Part shown: piece after piece, positions 30,987-64,000 of the stretch
Layout: the number at the start of each line of letters is the position of its first letter
Position numbering within the stretch: the stretch's first letter is position 1
NCBI GenBank assembly: GCA_054601695.1
Contig: BAAHQB010000111.1
Coordinates: 558,001-622,000 of the forward strand
Reading direction: 5' to 3'
DNA: 64,000 bases
From: Amorphochlora amoebiformis
Taxonomy: Eukaryota > Cercozoa > Chlorarachniophyceae
Position numbers and translations under genes: made by a program
The notes under the pieces: generated by a model
Databases searched by the model: none
What the model was told of the DNA's origin: nothing
What the model saw: the letters and a program-made list of their open reading frames with translations, nothing else

Positions 30987-31026
30987 CATTTATATATATA
31001 TATATATATAATATGTACGTATAATG

Positions 31027-31058
<32 letters not shown>

Positions 31059-31100
31059 CGTATATATATATATATACATGTATATATAAATATATGTATA

Positions 31101-31141
<41 letters not shown>

Positions 31142-31458
31142 TGTATTATATATATATATATTGTATTATATATACATATATATATATACATATATATACA
31201 TATATATATATATATATTAAAATATATGTAATATATATATATATATATATATTAAAATATATGTACGTATAATATATATATATACTTACAGGTGTATATT
31301 TATCTTATTTAGACTGTAGGTATATGTACACAGACCATATGTATATATACACAGATCTTAATCTCTGACCACACATCCTGGCCGTATGATTCCTTCCTGC
31401 GATACGAAACCTTCACGATATCGGTACGGTACGTTACGTACATCATTACATATATATA

Positions 31459-31524
<66 letters not shown>

Positions 31525-31859
31525 AGGTATATATTCTATATGTAAGCTCTATACATATATATATTATGTATATATACATATATTTATATACTATGTTTAT
31601 ATATATATACACATATACATATATATATATATACACATGTACACATATACAAATATGTATGCATTGTCAATGTAGATATGTATGTAATATACATATGCAG
31701 GTAAGTGAAGCGGATGCGTCCTCACCAGGGAGGTTACCTCACATTCTATCTCGTTTGACTTTCTCGGAGATATCCACGAAGAAAACAAATCTCCTTGCCG
31801 TCAGGCCGCTTTTTAGCTATCGGTCTATTCAGACACAATATTGGGATTCAAAATGGTAG
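29245..31859 (+). CDS. Exostosin-family (GT47) glycosyltransferase, type II membrane protein
   Basis: A Golgi-type GT47 glycosyltransferase; sugar specificity cannot be read from sequence. Exons: 29245-29454, 29956-30136, 30218-30861, 31355-31423 and 31701-31859. They total 1263 nt, giving 420 residues, all in phase. The N-terminus is [20 protein letters not shown]: a short basic tail, then a membrane anchor at about residues 10-28. Exostosin motifs follow in order: [57 protein letters not shown], then [19 protein letters not shown] and, across the last introns, [20 protein letters not shown]. The C-terminal exon ends WDSKW. The usual strand (I/V)YVYDLP near the start of the domain is not found between exons 1 and 2, so a small exon may be missing from 29455-29955. 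Intron 1 is unusual here in being free of (TA)n. Confidence 0.88.
29702..29789 (+). repeat. 44-bp tandem direct duplication in GT47 intron 1
   Basis: Two adjacent copies of a unit with TACATACTACTCCAGAACGA and ATTTAAGACTAGGGTAAAT. Each carries CTCCAG followed later by GGTAAAT, an acceptor-like and donor-like pair around about 23 bp, so this could be a duplicated small exon or noncoding sequence. No phase-consistent join was found. Confidence 0.8.
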
Positions 31860-31992
31860 AATATAGTATGTAAATTGATATATATATATATATATATTAT
31901 GTATATGTATATATATATAGAGAGAGTGTAAATTCTTTACAAATATTACAAAAGTATAATATTTATGTACATACATATATATAAATATATAT

Positions 31993-32047
<55 letters not shown>

Positions 32048-32106
32048 CATGTAGATATATATACATATATACATATATATATATACATATATTATAAATA
32101 TATATA

Positions 32107-32167
<61 letters not shown>

Positions 32168-32935
32168 ATTTTCACTTGTAGAGAGGAGAGAGAGAGAGAG
32201 AGAAAAGGAGAGAGATAGAAAAGAGAGAGAGGGACGGAGGAAGAGTGAGAAGGAGGAATAGTGTGAGAGGAAAGAGAGAGAACAGGAAGGGAGAAAGAGA
32301 AAAGAGAAGACAGAAGCAAGAAAGGTAAAAAGAGAGTCATAGAAGCAAGAGACAGAGAGAGATAGAGAGATAAAGAGACAGAGATGGAGATAAGAAGAGA
32401 ATGACGGGAAGAGAGAGACAGAGATGTAAAGAGAATAAGAAAGAGGGGAGAAAGAAAGAAAGAAAAGAGAGCACACACACACAGAGAGATAGAGAAGAGA
32501 GAACAGTCCCTCACTCCAATGGTATGATACAGGAAAGCGGTACCTCGAGAAGAACTGACGTCTTGCGGTGCGTGTCTGATGGCGGTACTAGAATTGTCTA
32601 CTCGATAGCATTATTAGTACTAGCTGTAATTTACGAGATTTGTTATTATTATAATTAGTAATTGTAAGTTAGGTGATTTTTAATTGGTTTAGCTACATAT
32701 GTTTTACACTAGTACTAGTGTGGATCATTAATGAATCATATAGTATACTAACTTATCTATCTTGAATTCTATCATTGACTAAATCTAGATCCAATGATAT
32801 CATAATTCATAATCTACTAATGATTATATCATGGTAATACATGTATTTCACTGATAGGAAAATCAGATTTAGTATTCTCAAATTAAGAAACTTTGCCGTA
32901 CATTGGCGGATCTCCATTTCTCGGGATTTCTGAGC
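31860..32935. other. Intergenic region between convergent GT47 and PEX16
   Basis: It holds (TA)n to about 32160, a polypurine tract at 32181-32510, then about 420 bp of AT-rich unique sequence. Both neighbours end here, so it contains their 3' untranslated regions. A plus open frame at 32401-32658 runs through the purine tract and is not supported as a gene. Confidence 0.7.
32181..32510. repeat. GA-rich polypurine tract
   Basis: About 330 bp of AGAGAG, AAGAAA and GGAGAA units on plus. Confidence 0.92.
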
Positions 32936-33486
32936 CTAGGATGCGGAGGTTGTGAAGTATCTCCTCTCGACCAACTCAAGGGAGATATCCAGGATGGGAC
33001 CGAGCAGCGCAGAGCCCAGAAGCGGGATACGTTTGATGAGATGGACGAAGACCTTGAGTACACCTTTGGTATATCTTTTGTACACGGGTGCCCGTAGCAA
33101 GTACAGAAGCAGCAGAAGAACTTTGGAGCTTTCAGCGGCTGTTTTTTCCGGGGAGTCTGGGTATTAGAGCAGGTTGGGATACATAGTGGCAAATACAACA
33201 TTGGTGGTGCGAAATATGTGTATATATTAATATTGTATGTGTATATATGATATATATTATTGATTTATGAAAATAAGTATACAAATAAACCTAATATATG
33301 AATATACCTATTTCTATATATATATATATATATTATACGTATATATATATATGTATATGCATATATATATATATGTACATATATATATATATATAATATA
33401 TAAATATATACTATACATATATATATATATACATATTTGCATATATACTATTATCTATACATCTAATACATATACATATATATATA

Positions 33487-33561
<75 letters not shown>

Positions 33562-33674
33562 GATATATATATATGTATGTATATATGTATGTACGTATAT
33601 ATATCATACTAATACGCATATTTCATATAAATACATATCACACACACACATATATATATACATATAATATATAC

Positions 33675-33720
<46 letters not shown>

Positions 33721-33756
33721 ATGTATTTATGTGAAATATGCGTATTAGTATGATAG

Positions 33757-33796
<40 letters not shown>

Positions 33797-33919
33797 TGTA
33801 TACATAATAGTATATATGCAAATATGTATATATATAGAATATATATATATTATATATATATATATATATGTATGTATGAACATGTATGTGTGTGTTTCAT
33901 ATACTATTATCTACACATC

Positions 33920-33954
<35 letters not shown>

Positions 33955-34071
33955 GTTATACTAATACGCATATTTCACATAAATACATATCACACACACA
34001 CACATACACATGTATGTGTATATACATATATGTATGTATGTATATATATGTATTATATTATGTATATACAT

Positions 34072-34166
<95 letters not shown>

Positions 34167-34256
34167 TATGTATTTGTGTGTTTCACATACATCATACAAT
34201 TAACTTAATAAAAATAAGTACATATATATACCTTCAGTAGATATTAATAAATATAA

Positions 34257-34307
<51 letters not shown>

Positions 34308-35164
34308 TACCTTCAGTAGATAACTTTTGCAGTAGTATAGACATCAGGTCGGTGGCAAGCGCTGCCGCCCACGGCTTTACATCCTCTTGCTTGGACACGT
34401 AGCGCATGCCAGAGTACACCAAAGGTCGAATTATCCGCAACACCTCTGAAATTACATCGAGGGTCTTGGTCGGGGGAAGCTGTCTCGTCTCTGGGCGGGG
34501 ACGAAACGAGCCGTGAGGGGTAACCCCGCGGCCGTGCTCAGCATAGAGGGTGACGAGGTCGGCTAAGCGGCAGTCGGTGGGGTCACTAGTGGTGTGCTCC
34601 TTCTGAAGCTCGGGGAAATTTTTATGAGCAATCTCTAGGCACTTGCTGCGGTCGTTGAGGAGCTTGAGTTCCGCGGAGGTGAATCGCACCAGCGGCCGGC
34701 CGCCATTGTTGTAGAGCATACCCAGTCGCAGGACCACTTTTATAAACTCTATCACCACAATTAGACCCCACTTTTGCTTCGACTTTTTGGTCGCGAGTAT
34801 TTCCATAAATAATTGGGTTTTAACTATGAGTCTCAGCAGGCTCTTGAGTCGCACTATTCCAGGGGACTCCGGTCCGCACTTGAAGTCGTCGGAACCTCGC
34901 CTACCAAGGATCGCGTTGTGATACATGCTCATCACATCTGTAGCACTTTCGAATCCCACGTACATCTCCTCGTTCTCGTAGTAGTTCATGCTATACGGCG
35001 CGAAACAAACGGAGAACGACTTGACGTTGTCGATTGCGGCGATATACCACCCAGAGTTCTGTGATGACAATCTTTCCTTCATATTTTGACCGTACACTCG
35101 TGACACATAATAATACCTTTCTGACGAAGCTCTCATATACTCTGAGGATGGGCAGGCTAGTCAT
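32936..35164 (-). CDS. PEX16: PEX16 peroxisomal membrane biogenesis protein
   Basis: PEX16 is an integral peroxisomal/ER membrane protein that, with PEX3 and PEX19, inserts peroxisomal membrane proteins. Exons in transcript order: 35164-35117, 35058-34311 and 33138-32936. They total 999 nt, giving 332 residues (human 336). The first intron is 58 bp and the second is 1172 bp of mostly (TA)n. The N-terminus [21 protein letters not shown] matches the plant-type YxxWVxKNxxY start. The middle has [29 protein letters not shown] and, after a polar linker with [27 protein letters not shown] and [16 protein letters not shown]. The last exon carries the diagnostic [18 protein letters not shown] (human LLLYYLLRSPFYDRF) and ends [10 protein letters not shown]. 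The tandem duplicate of its exon 2 donor is described separately. Head to head with UNC50. Confidence 0.94.
33430..33831. repeat. Nested inverted repeat of about 400 bp in PEX16 intron 2
   Basis: Outer arms: 33432-33467 (TTTGCATATATACTATTATC onward) against 33794-33829 (its reverse complement, near exact). Inner arms: 33604-33646 (CATACTAATACGCATATTTC onward) against 33716-33757. The intervals between arms are (TA)n, itself self-complementary. A further direct copy of the inner arm is at about 33955-34000. Confidence 0.85.
34221..34248 (-). pseudogene. Truncated donor-side copy of PEX16 exon 2
   Basis: On minus, ATCTACTGAAGGTATATATA repeats the last bases of exon 2 (ending at 34311) and its GTATAT donor. 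It lies 70 bp downstream in the intron, with (TA)n between. Confidence 0.85.
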
Positions 35165-35426
35165 ACTAGCACCCTCGTCCTTCCGTCCCACTCGCCGAGT
35201 CGTGGATTTTCCTTTGGATTCCGACCATCTGTTAGCCTCCGAAGTATTAATTCCTCGGCAGCCTGGAAATGACGTCTAGTCTGAGCGGCGTCGTTGTTGA
35301 GGTCATTTTCCCTCACCCTATCTGTCCTTCAGCGCTTTAAATACTATTTTCTGGAGTATGGGAATATAATGGCTGTATTTCTCTGGTTTTACCCGAGGTT
35401 GGGGCTGTATCTAATAGCAATTTGGC
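35165..35426. promoter_or_regulatory. Intergenic region between divergent PEX16 and UNC50
   Basis: 262 bp between start codons, free of (TA)n, and probably a shared promoter region. I see no clear TATA box. Confidence 0.5.
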
Positions 35427-36328
35427 ATGTTTTCCAAGGAAAATGCAGCCTATTCACCCCGGATGGCAGGCGGGGGCTTCGGAATGCAGTCTTCCTCACA
35501 GCAGAGCGGGTTGATATCCGAGTACTTCATGCGCCTCTTCCAGTTTGACCAAATGGACTTCCAGTACACCTACTCCCAGATGGTGAGCCTGTGCCGTTGC
35601 GCTCCAGGGGAGTTGTACAAGGCAACGCAAATCCGGCGCAAGATCAAGAACCAGTGGGCTCGAGACGACCCCGCTTTTATCGTGATATTAATGGGGATGA
35701 TATCCATCTCCTCGCTTGCATATTGCATCACCTTCGGCGTTCATGGAATCTTCCATCTCCTTCGGGTGGTGGTGGGGTCGGTACTGGTCGACTTCTTGGG
35801 AACGGGATGCTTCATGGCAACCGCCACTAGTTTCGTGGCAAATCGATATCTCCGCGTTCAGAGAGTTATGACCACCGAACAACAGGTCGAGTGGCTCTAC
35901 GCCTTCGACATTCACTGCAACGGGTTCTTCCCCCTCTTCGTCCTCCTTTACCCCGTCCAGTTCTTCCTCTCCCCTCTCCTGCTGCAACCGACCTTCCTGG
36001 CGACAGTGCTCTCAAACACGCTCTACGCTCTCGCTTTCATCTACTACCACTACATCACGGTAGATTGTTATTGTGCAGGGTTTCGGTTGTGGCGTGGTCT
36101 TGCCTCTGTTTTTGTATCTCCCGTACCCTCTGCCGTACACCCTCTCTGCTCAAAATAGCTCACTCATGGTCATATTTTCTCTAGGTGCTTGGATACAGCG
36201 TCTTGCCCTTCCTCAGAGATCAGAATAGGTTCTTCTACCCCGTTGGACTCATTCTGGTGGCTTATTTTTTTGCGTGCGTCGTCAACTTCAACATGAGCCA
36301 ATTTGTGCTGTATTGGTATCTTGGATAG
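35427..36328 (+). CDS. UNC50: UNC50 homologue (Golgi multipass membrane protein)
   Basis: UNC50 (yeast GMH1) is a five-helix inner-nuclear/Golgi membrane protein involved in trafficking of some receptors and Arf-GEF recruitment. Exons: 35427-36059 and 36185-36328, joined in phase 0 at TAC-ATC-ACG|GTAGAT. They total 777 nt, giving 258 residues (human 259). Family motifs: EYFMRLFQFDQMDFQYTY, KNQWARDDPAFIVIL, WLYAFDIHCNGFFPLFVLL, ALAFIYYHYIT and, in exon 2, VLGYSVLPFLRDQNRFFYP. The ATG at 35427 gives a 12-residue longer N-terminus than the one at 35463; both are in frame. The 125-bp intron is ordinary and carries no (TA)n. This is the most compact gene in the window. Confidence 0.95.
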
Positions 36329-36431
36329 TGCACGTAGGTCTTGAGTGCTACGTTAACAAACAAGAAACCACACTTCTACTAAAGAAGAGGCTGCAACAAC
36401 AACTACTGTATACATATATACATATACATAC

Positions 36432-36476
<45 letters not shown>

Positions 36477-36478
36477 TA

Positions 36479-36519
<41 letters not shown>

Positions 36520-36543
36520 CTAGTATGTATGTATGTATGTATG

Positions 36544-36574
<31 letters not shown>

Positions 36575-36647
36575 ATATATATATTGAATTTATTATATGT
36601 ATATACACATATATATACACATATATGTACACATCATAGATCCATAG

Positions 36648-36690
<43 letters not shown>

Positions 36691-36746
36691 GTAGTACATG
36701 TATTATTCAAAAGTCGCGTTCATATATATATATATATATATAAACT

Positions 36747-36839
<93 letters not shown>

Positions 36840-37084
36840 TATGACACAAATGTATACACATACATATATACATGTATATATGTCCATACACACACACACT
36901 TATATATATTTATATTATAATATCTAGGGTGTGTTTGTGTTTCTAATTATTCATGATATACATTATATAAAAATATATATATATATATAAAAATAAATGC
37001 ACTGTGTATATATAAAAAAAATATCTAGTATATATTTTATCCTGTTTGTGGGTGTGTTGTATATATATATATATACATATATAC

Positions 37085-37127
<43 letters not shown>

Positions 37128-37295
37128 ACCATGATATGATATCATGATCATACAAAATAAATCCATATTGTAGCTGCAACTAAAAGGCTTAAATACAGTA
37201 TCTAAAAGTATATATCATGATATTACGTGTGTATTTGTTACACTATGATGGAAATCAACTATAAGCTTTGACTACCCTAATGTTGTATTACAAAG
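36329..37295. other. Intergenic region between convergent UNC50 and CDC123
   Basis: (TA)n from about 36410 to 36900 and 36950 to 37130, including ATGT and TG patches; the remainder is AT-rich unique sequence. It probably includes both 3' untranslated regions. No exon is supported. Confidence 0.7.
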
Positions 37296-37478
37296 TCACT
37301 GAAATCCGCCTAACTTCCCTTCTTTCGCTGCTCGAAGTGATGCTTCGATTCCTTGCGCTGACGTGAGATTAACAAGGTGCTTTTCTTGAGGAAGCCTGGA
37401 TGTATGGGGATGACATATGTGTATATGTGTATATATATTTATATACATATATATATATATATTATATATATATCATAT

Positions 37479-37546
<68 letters not shown>

Positions 37547-37598
37547 CGTGTATAAATCATACGGACGTTTCTATTAAATATATATAGTTTATATATAC

Positions 37599-37662
<64 letters not shown>

Positions 37663-37745
37663 TATTTTATATATATTTATGTATGTATGTAAATACACAA
37701 CATACATACACATGCATTTACACATATTTACATATAAATAATATG

Positions 37746-37783
<38 letters not shown>

Positions 37784-38082
37784 GTAAATATGTGTGCACA
37801 TATAAATTTGTTTTCGCATCTACATATACATATATATATATATATATATACGTATCTATCTATCTATCTATATATATTTATATAAATAAATAAATATAAT
37901 CCCATTACCTCTCGAAGTTGAAGAAGGATGGCCTAGCCTCTTTCTCAGAGGTCATCACCCTAACCTCAACCCTACCACCCTGATATCATGCAAAACCATA
38001 CTTATACAGGTATGCTACTTTCACCAATACATAACAAATATATATATATACACATATTTATACAAATTATATAATATATATT

Positions 38083-38130
<48 letters not shown>

Positions 38131-38168
38131 ATATATACATCTATATTTACACATATATTTATATCTAG

Positions 38169-38207
<39 letters not shown>

Positions 38208-38470
38208 TATAAATGTGATATAACCGACACTTTTCCACACAGCGGGGGCTCTGAGTACGAGAAGAGTAAGGGATCGGCGTCACCGTATCGCTCTAAATCC
38301 AAAATCCACACACGTAACCGCTGCAGGTGCATTTGTTTTGATAAGAAAGAGGGAGAGAGGGGAGAGAGAGGAGGGAGAGAGGAGAAAGAGAGAAGGGGAA
38401 AGGAGGGAGAGAGGAGAAAGAGAGAAGGGGAAAGGAGGGAGAGAGGAGAGAGAGAGAGAATGGGGGGGAG

Positions 38471-38511
<41 letters not shown>

Positions 38512-38765
38512 GCGGATGCGTGGAGGGAGAGAGGAGTTAGAGAGGAGAGAGAGGAGAGAGAAAGGAGAGAGAGAGAGGGAGAGATGGGATAGTTTTACAT
38601 TGATATAATCTAATATAAATACTTAAGTAATGTAATATAAATACGTAATTTATATGTATTGCATAAAGGTGCAATATGTTAATATAATAATATTATAAAT
38701 ACAATGAATTATTTATAAATGTGTATGTGTACATATGTATGCATATACATATATATATATATATG

Positions 38766-38814
<49 letters not shown>

Positions 38815-38843
38815 TATATATATCTATATATATAATTTTACTA

Positions 38844-38900
<57 letters not shown>

Positions 38901-38949
38901 AAAAATGTATATACGTACGTATACATATAATAATTTTTTTTAGTATGTG

Positions 38950-38986
<37 letters not shown>

Positions 38987-39048
38987 CATACATATATATA
39001 TATACATATGTATATATATATTATATATATATAAATGTTATATATAGA

Positions 39049-39108
<60 letters not shown>

Positions 39109-39328
39109 CATGTGACATAGAAGATATATATAAACACATGATATACACGCACATATCCATATATGTATTGATGTAATATACACCTTGTCTACATATACAT
39201 CTGCCACGAAAGTAGGTGTTGTGAGAGATGGAATAACAGAATCTCGAAAGAATTTCTCCAACACTGATCTCAACCCTTCTATCTCCTATTTTGGGTTGTA
39301 CATGTATACATATATGTATATTATGTAA

Positions 39329-39362
<34 letters not shown>

Positions 39363-39543
39363 GTTATATATATATATATATATATTATGCACATGTACAA
39401 GTTTGTGTATATGACATATTTAAAGGTTACAATAGATGTATATATAATATATACATATACATATATATATATATATATATATTTATTTATATATATATAT
39501 ATGTATATACATACACATACACACACATACATATATATAATAC

Positions 39544-39582
<39 letters not shown>

Positions 39583-39797
39583 GGAATACCTTGGGTAGGT
39601 GTTCGAAGTAGATTTCGGAGCGCTGCGCAACAGCGACTAATCTGTCATGTGTCATCCAGTTTATATTATAAATATATCTACCGATGCTATATATATATAT
39701 ATATGTATGGTATGTATATTGTGTATGTATGTCTATATAATCATAAAACATACACACACATATATTTTTATACATATAATATTATGCACATACATAT

Positions 39798-39835
<38 letters not shown>

Positions 39836-39933
39836 ATATTTACATATATGTATAGATTTATCTGTACATGTATTTATATATATATATATATATACATATA
39901 TATGTATATATATATATACATACACACACACAC

Positions 39934-39991
<58 letters not shown>

Positions 39992-40486
39992 CTGGAATCT
40001 CTAACAAAGCAACGAAATTCTCTTGCCGGTCTCTAAACAACACGTAATAAAAACAGTTAAAAGAATGAATGATAATAACAAAAATAGACACTATTATAGT
40101 ATTTACATTAAGAGGAATGGTGAACTAGACAGATAGAGAGAGAGAGAGAAGGAAAGGAGGGAAAGGGAGGTAAAAAGAGAGGAAGGAAAGAGAGAAACAG
40201 AGGAAGAGAGAGGAGATGGAGAGTGAGGAGAAGAGAAGATGAGAGAGAAAAAGAGGGTAAGAGAGAGAGAGAGGTGGAGAGAAGGGGGGGGGAAGAGAGT
40301 GCGGGAGAGAGTGGAAGAGAGGGTAAATAACCAAATTGCAATATTTCTTGATAACCAGGCAAAGGTCCTTCGGTGGGCTTAATCTAAAGGTTGCTGCCTG
40401 CAATGTGCACACCCATGCATATATTTACCTGCACATTATAACGTACACACACGCAGTATATATTTTTTTTGACATTGACACACACG

Positions 40487-40538
<52 letters not shown>

Positions 40539-40863
40539 CAAACGCACAAATCATCACATACAAAACATACATGAGCACAAGCCGAAGAATCCTTCTTCTC
40601 ACCATCTCCCTTTCCCCTCCCCCCCTTTCCTCGCTTCCCCTCCTCTTCTTTCTCTTCTCCCCCCCCATCTTCCTTTCCCTCAAAGGCCTCCGTAGCAGCC
40701 CTTGTTCCGGGCACCGCCGATGGGATTTGGCCGAGCAACAGGTCACCTGGGCATATGTGTCAGAATTCGTAATTGTGAGTGTAAGGATATTTGTGTTATG
40801 TGTATGTGTTTGTAAATGAGTATTATACATGAATATATATATTATTTTATATGTATATATATA

Positions 40864-40912
<49 letters not shown>

Positions 40913-41022
40913 CTTAAAACAGAAATATATGTATGCAAATTCTATCATACATCATATATTGTTATTACAATGGATACATAAACCTATTGTAAATATTTAT
41001 ACCATATTTGATATGCACATGT

Positions 41023-41086
<64 letters not shown>

Positions 41087-41183
41087 CACATTACATAATA
41101 TATAAATCTGTATCATAATGTACACGTATATGTACGTAAATACATATATTTTTGTATACGTATATAAATATATATACACACAG

Positions 41184-41236
<53 letters not shown>

Positions 41237-41296
41237 TATAATATTTCTATATTCATACAAACATTTAGACGTCTCTATGTACCTATATTTATATAA

Positions 41297-41341
<45 letters not shown>

Positions 41342-41389
41342 GAAGACATATATGTACATAATATATACACACACATATATGTGCATATA

Positions 41390-41434
<45 letters not shown>

Positions 41435-41703
41435 CGTGGATTTATATGTATGTGTATTTTTATGTATAATACCTATTCTAGATGATGATTTTAGAACGAG
41501 AAGAATATCGGTAGCTGAGCGGCATCGAAGGGTACGGTCACATGTTATCCATCTAGGAGTCGTACCAATCAGTGTTACTACGGGCGGCATAGAAGTACAG
41601 AGGAGGCAAATTAAGTAGACAAAGTATCATCACATATAAGTATTTACATGAATGTACATATAGTAAATATATATATATATATATTATATATATATTATAT
41701 ACA

Positions 41704-41796
<93 letters not shown>

Positions 41797-41915
41797 TATG
41801 TATTTATATATATATGGATACAAAAATATACAAATTCATTTTAAAAATATATATATATTTATAATATATAATATATAATATATATACATATATATATTAT
41901 ATATATACACATATG

Positions 41916-41953
<38 letters not shown>

Positions 41954-41995
41954 AATGTATGTATATTTATACAACACACACACATATATAATACA

Positions 41996-42076
<81 letters not shown>

Positions 42077-42830
42077 AATATACATATATAATATGATGCA
42101 TACGTTTTATTGAAAGCAAATACATACATAAATACATACACATCCGATAAAAAGTTATCAACGTACTTTGCGTCAAGCGGACTGATGCCATTAAGCTTCG
42201 GAAACACGCCGGATTCGCCACCAATCTTCTCAACGAGATGATCGATCTCCTCCATCGCCTTCTTAATTTCTTCCGGAAGCTCGGGTTGGCTGTTGTCAAC
42301 CTGCAAACATTCATGTACCTCTTCTCATCCATGCCGTCGCGTTACTCTCATACTTAGTAGCACACACCGTGTCCCAGCCTTCCTCGTCTTCATCCGACGA
42401 AAACGCGTCAGTGTTCGCTTGTGGATTCGGCAGCACAATCCCATCCTCTCCAAGATATCTGAATATACATACACGGTCAAGAAATTTCTCAAGCTTTTAA
42501 GCCGGAGGTTCACCTGACGAGCGCTACTGGTAAGCGGAGTACTCCAGCTTTGGGACAGTGGCTTATCACCTTTGGGTACCATTCGGCGAAGCGATATGGC
42601 GCATGGGGGTCGCCGAGATTCCTGTTTTGTTTCTCTTTCTCGACATTTTGAGTGCTCAAACCGTCACTCTCAGCGCTTCGAGAAGTTCCAACGCCCTTCG
42701 CTTTGATTTCTTTGCTTAATGCTATTTTTGGTGCATTTTCCAGGGGAAATTCTTCCGTCGTGTCACTTGACGTCGCGCAGGGAGTCGGAGGTGCAAGCAT
42801 GGTCTTCCGGCCGCCATCCGAAGCCGACAT
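37296..42830 (-). CDS. CDC123: CDC123 (D123) eIF2 assembly chaperone, 12 exons
   Basis: CDC123 is the ATP-grasp-fold chaperone that joins eIF2 gamma to eIF2 alpha and is essential for translation initiation. Exons in transcript order: 42830-42514, 42458-42368, 42300-42167, 41552-41473, 40746-40571, 40397-40332, 40032-39992, 39641-39590, 39285-39184, 38320-38225, 37979-37909 and 37395-37296. They total 1326 nt, giving 441 residues (human 336). Landmarks in order: [24 protein letters not shown] with acidic [113 protein letters not shown], then [17 protein letters not shown] and [16 protein letters not shown]. Extra length comes from a disordered N-terminal extension of about 70 residues and a Glu/Gly/Lys-rich insert in exon 5. 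The first short introns are 55-67 bp; later ones are (TA)n-filled. Confidence 0.93.
38341..38590. repeat. GA-rich polypurine tract
   Basis: GAGAGAGG and GGAGAGAGG units fill 250 bp of the CDC123 intron between exons 9 and 10. Confidence 0.92.
40129..40325. repeat. GA-rich polypurine tract
   Basis: AGAGAG, GGAAAG and GGGGGGGG-containing purine sequence in the CDC123 intron between exons 6 and 7. Confidence 0.9.
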
Positions 42831-43167
42831 TTTATATTAATATCCCGTTTACATCTGAAGCATATCTAGATATCAAAAAATAGATATCTATTCTCATCCC
42901 GCTCGTCTGGCGTTGTCCCCGAGGACGTTGGAGTCGGGGCTTGCACCCGACGTTGTCCACTCAAGTCTAGGTCTTCTTAAGCCCTCCGATACACCAAAGT
43001 AAGACGCTTCCTTCGTTCATAGTATATTCACACATCTACGTGTCTTTATACCACTTCCTAACTAGATTCCTTGTTTGAGAGGGGAAGGATACTCGTTAGG
43101 GTTGCTTCTCGTGTATGCTTGAAAACCGATAAAAACTGATGAAAACCGATTGTTTCCAGGAAACGCG
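42831..43167. promoter_or_regulatory. Intergenic region between divergent CDC123 and GPR155
   Basis: 337 bp between start codons without (TA)n, and probably a shared promoter. It holds a small palindromic pair AGATATC/GATATCT at about 42867-42890 and three near copies of GAAAACCGAT at 43120-43150. Confidence 0.45.
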
Positions 43168-63729
<20,562 letters not shown>

Positions 63730-63835
63730 GTTAGGGTTAGGGTTAGGGTTACGGTTAGGGTTAGAGTTAGGATTTGTTAGATTTAGACTTCGAATAGGGT
63801 TAGGGTTAGGGTTAGGGTTAGGGTTAGGGTTAGGG
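63730..63835 (+). repeat. Interstitial telomere-type repeat, TTAGGG orientation
   Basis: TTAGGG runs in inverted orientation to the array at 63401. The first GTTAGGG is the donor of the preceding exon. (TA)n and TG follow to the window end. Confidence 0.95.
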
Positions 63836-63880
63836 AATATTGGTGGGATGGGAGTTGGGGTTGGGTGTTTGGATATATAA

Positions 63881-63986
<106 letters not shown>

Positions 63987-64000
63987 ATATATGTGTAATA

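Noticed and set aside
32401-32658. Plus open frame through the purine tract ending in a hydrophobic segment
   Set aside because: The first two thirds are simple repeat, there are no splice partners, and it sits between two convergent gene ends.
38231-38326. Plus-strand Ser/Lys-rich exon ([19 protein letters not shown]) with acceptable splice sites
   Set aside because: The same bases on minus give [15 protein letters not shown], in phase with eleven other CDC123 exons.
39184-39285. Reading [10 protein letters not shown] on minus, resembling a phospholipase C X-box
   Set aside because: It is in the wrong frame. The phase that joins the neighbouring exons gives [13 protein letters not shown] and FVADVYVDK, which matches CDC123.
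41482-41620. Plus-strand terminal exon ending [11 protein letters not shown]
   Set aside because: The minus reading [14 protein letters not shown] fits CDC123 exon 4 in position, phase and similarity.

Overview
This is a nuclear chromosome segment of a eukaryote. Its genes are cut into many short GT-AG exons of ordinary base composition, and nearly all introns and intergenic DNA are swollen with (TA)n microsatellite and its relatives (TG/CA, GA/CT, ATT). Arrays of CCCTAA/TTAGGG, the vertebrate-type telomere repeat, occur internally at eight or more places. The gene set (Rab, LRRC49, STIMATE, exostosin GT47, PEX16, UNC50, CDC123, GPR155/LYCHOS) is generic for a eukaryote. LRRC49, a tubulin polyglutamylase complex subunit, suggests a ciliated or flagellated lineage. 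Protist or alga is an inference; I cannot name the species. Coding sequence is about 10.5 kb, roughly 16 percent.

Layout: (1) Rab GTPase on the minus strand, 5' end at 1535, running off the left edge. (2) An eight-exon gene for a disordered Ser/Gly/Pro/Arg-rich protein on plus, 1796-8728. (3) LRRC49 on plus, 10134-17300. (4) Noncoding DNA with a perfect 72-bp palindrome and a 52-54 bp minisatellite split by a GA tract, 17301-19626. (5) STIMATE/TMEM110 on minus, 19627-28612. (6) Exostosin-family glycosyltransferase on plus, 29245-31859. (7) PEX16 on minus, 32936-35164. (8) UNC50 on plus, 35427-36328. (9) CDC123 on minus, 37296-42830. (10) A GPR155/LYCHOS-type protein on plus from 43168 through at least 63729, running off the right edge.

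I rebuilt the gene models by hand from splice sites, reading phase and family resemblance. Every accepted junction keeps frame, and the summed exon lengths of the complete genes are multiples of three. The genes are not a functional operon. They are mostly arranged as head-to-head pairs with about 260-630 bp between start codons (Rab/SGPR gene, STIMATE/GT47, PEX16/UNC50, CDC123/GPR155), which suggests shared bidirectional promoters.

The most unusual signal is a recurring pattern of partial exon-boundary duplications. True exons are accompanied, within the adjoining intron, by one to five truncated copies that keep the splice site and the near end of the exon and then run into (TA)n. Copies with an acceptor lie upstream of the intact exon and copies with a donor lie downstream. 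It is seen in GPR155, STIMATE and PEX16. In one case a telomere-repeat array appears to sit inside such a copy. Elsewhere telomere repeats supply splice sites of coding exons.
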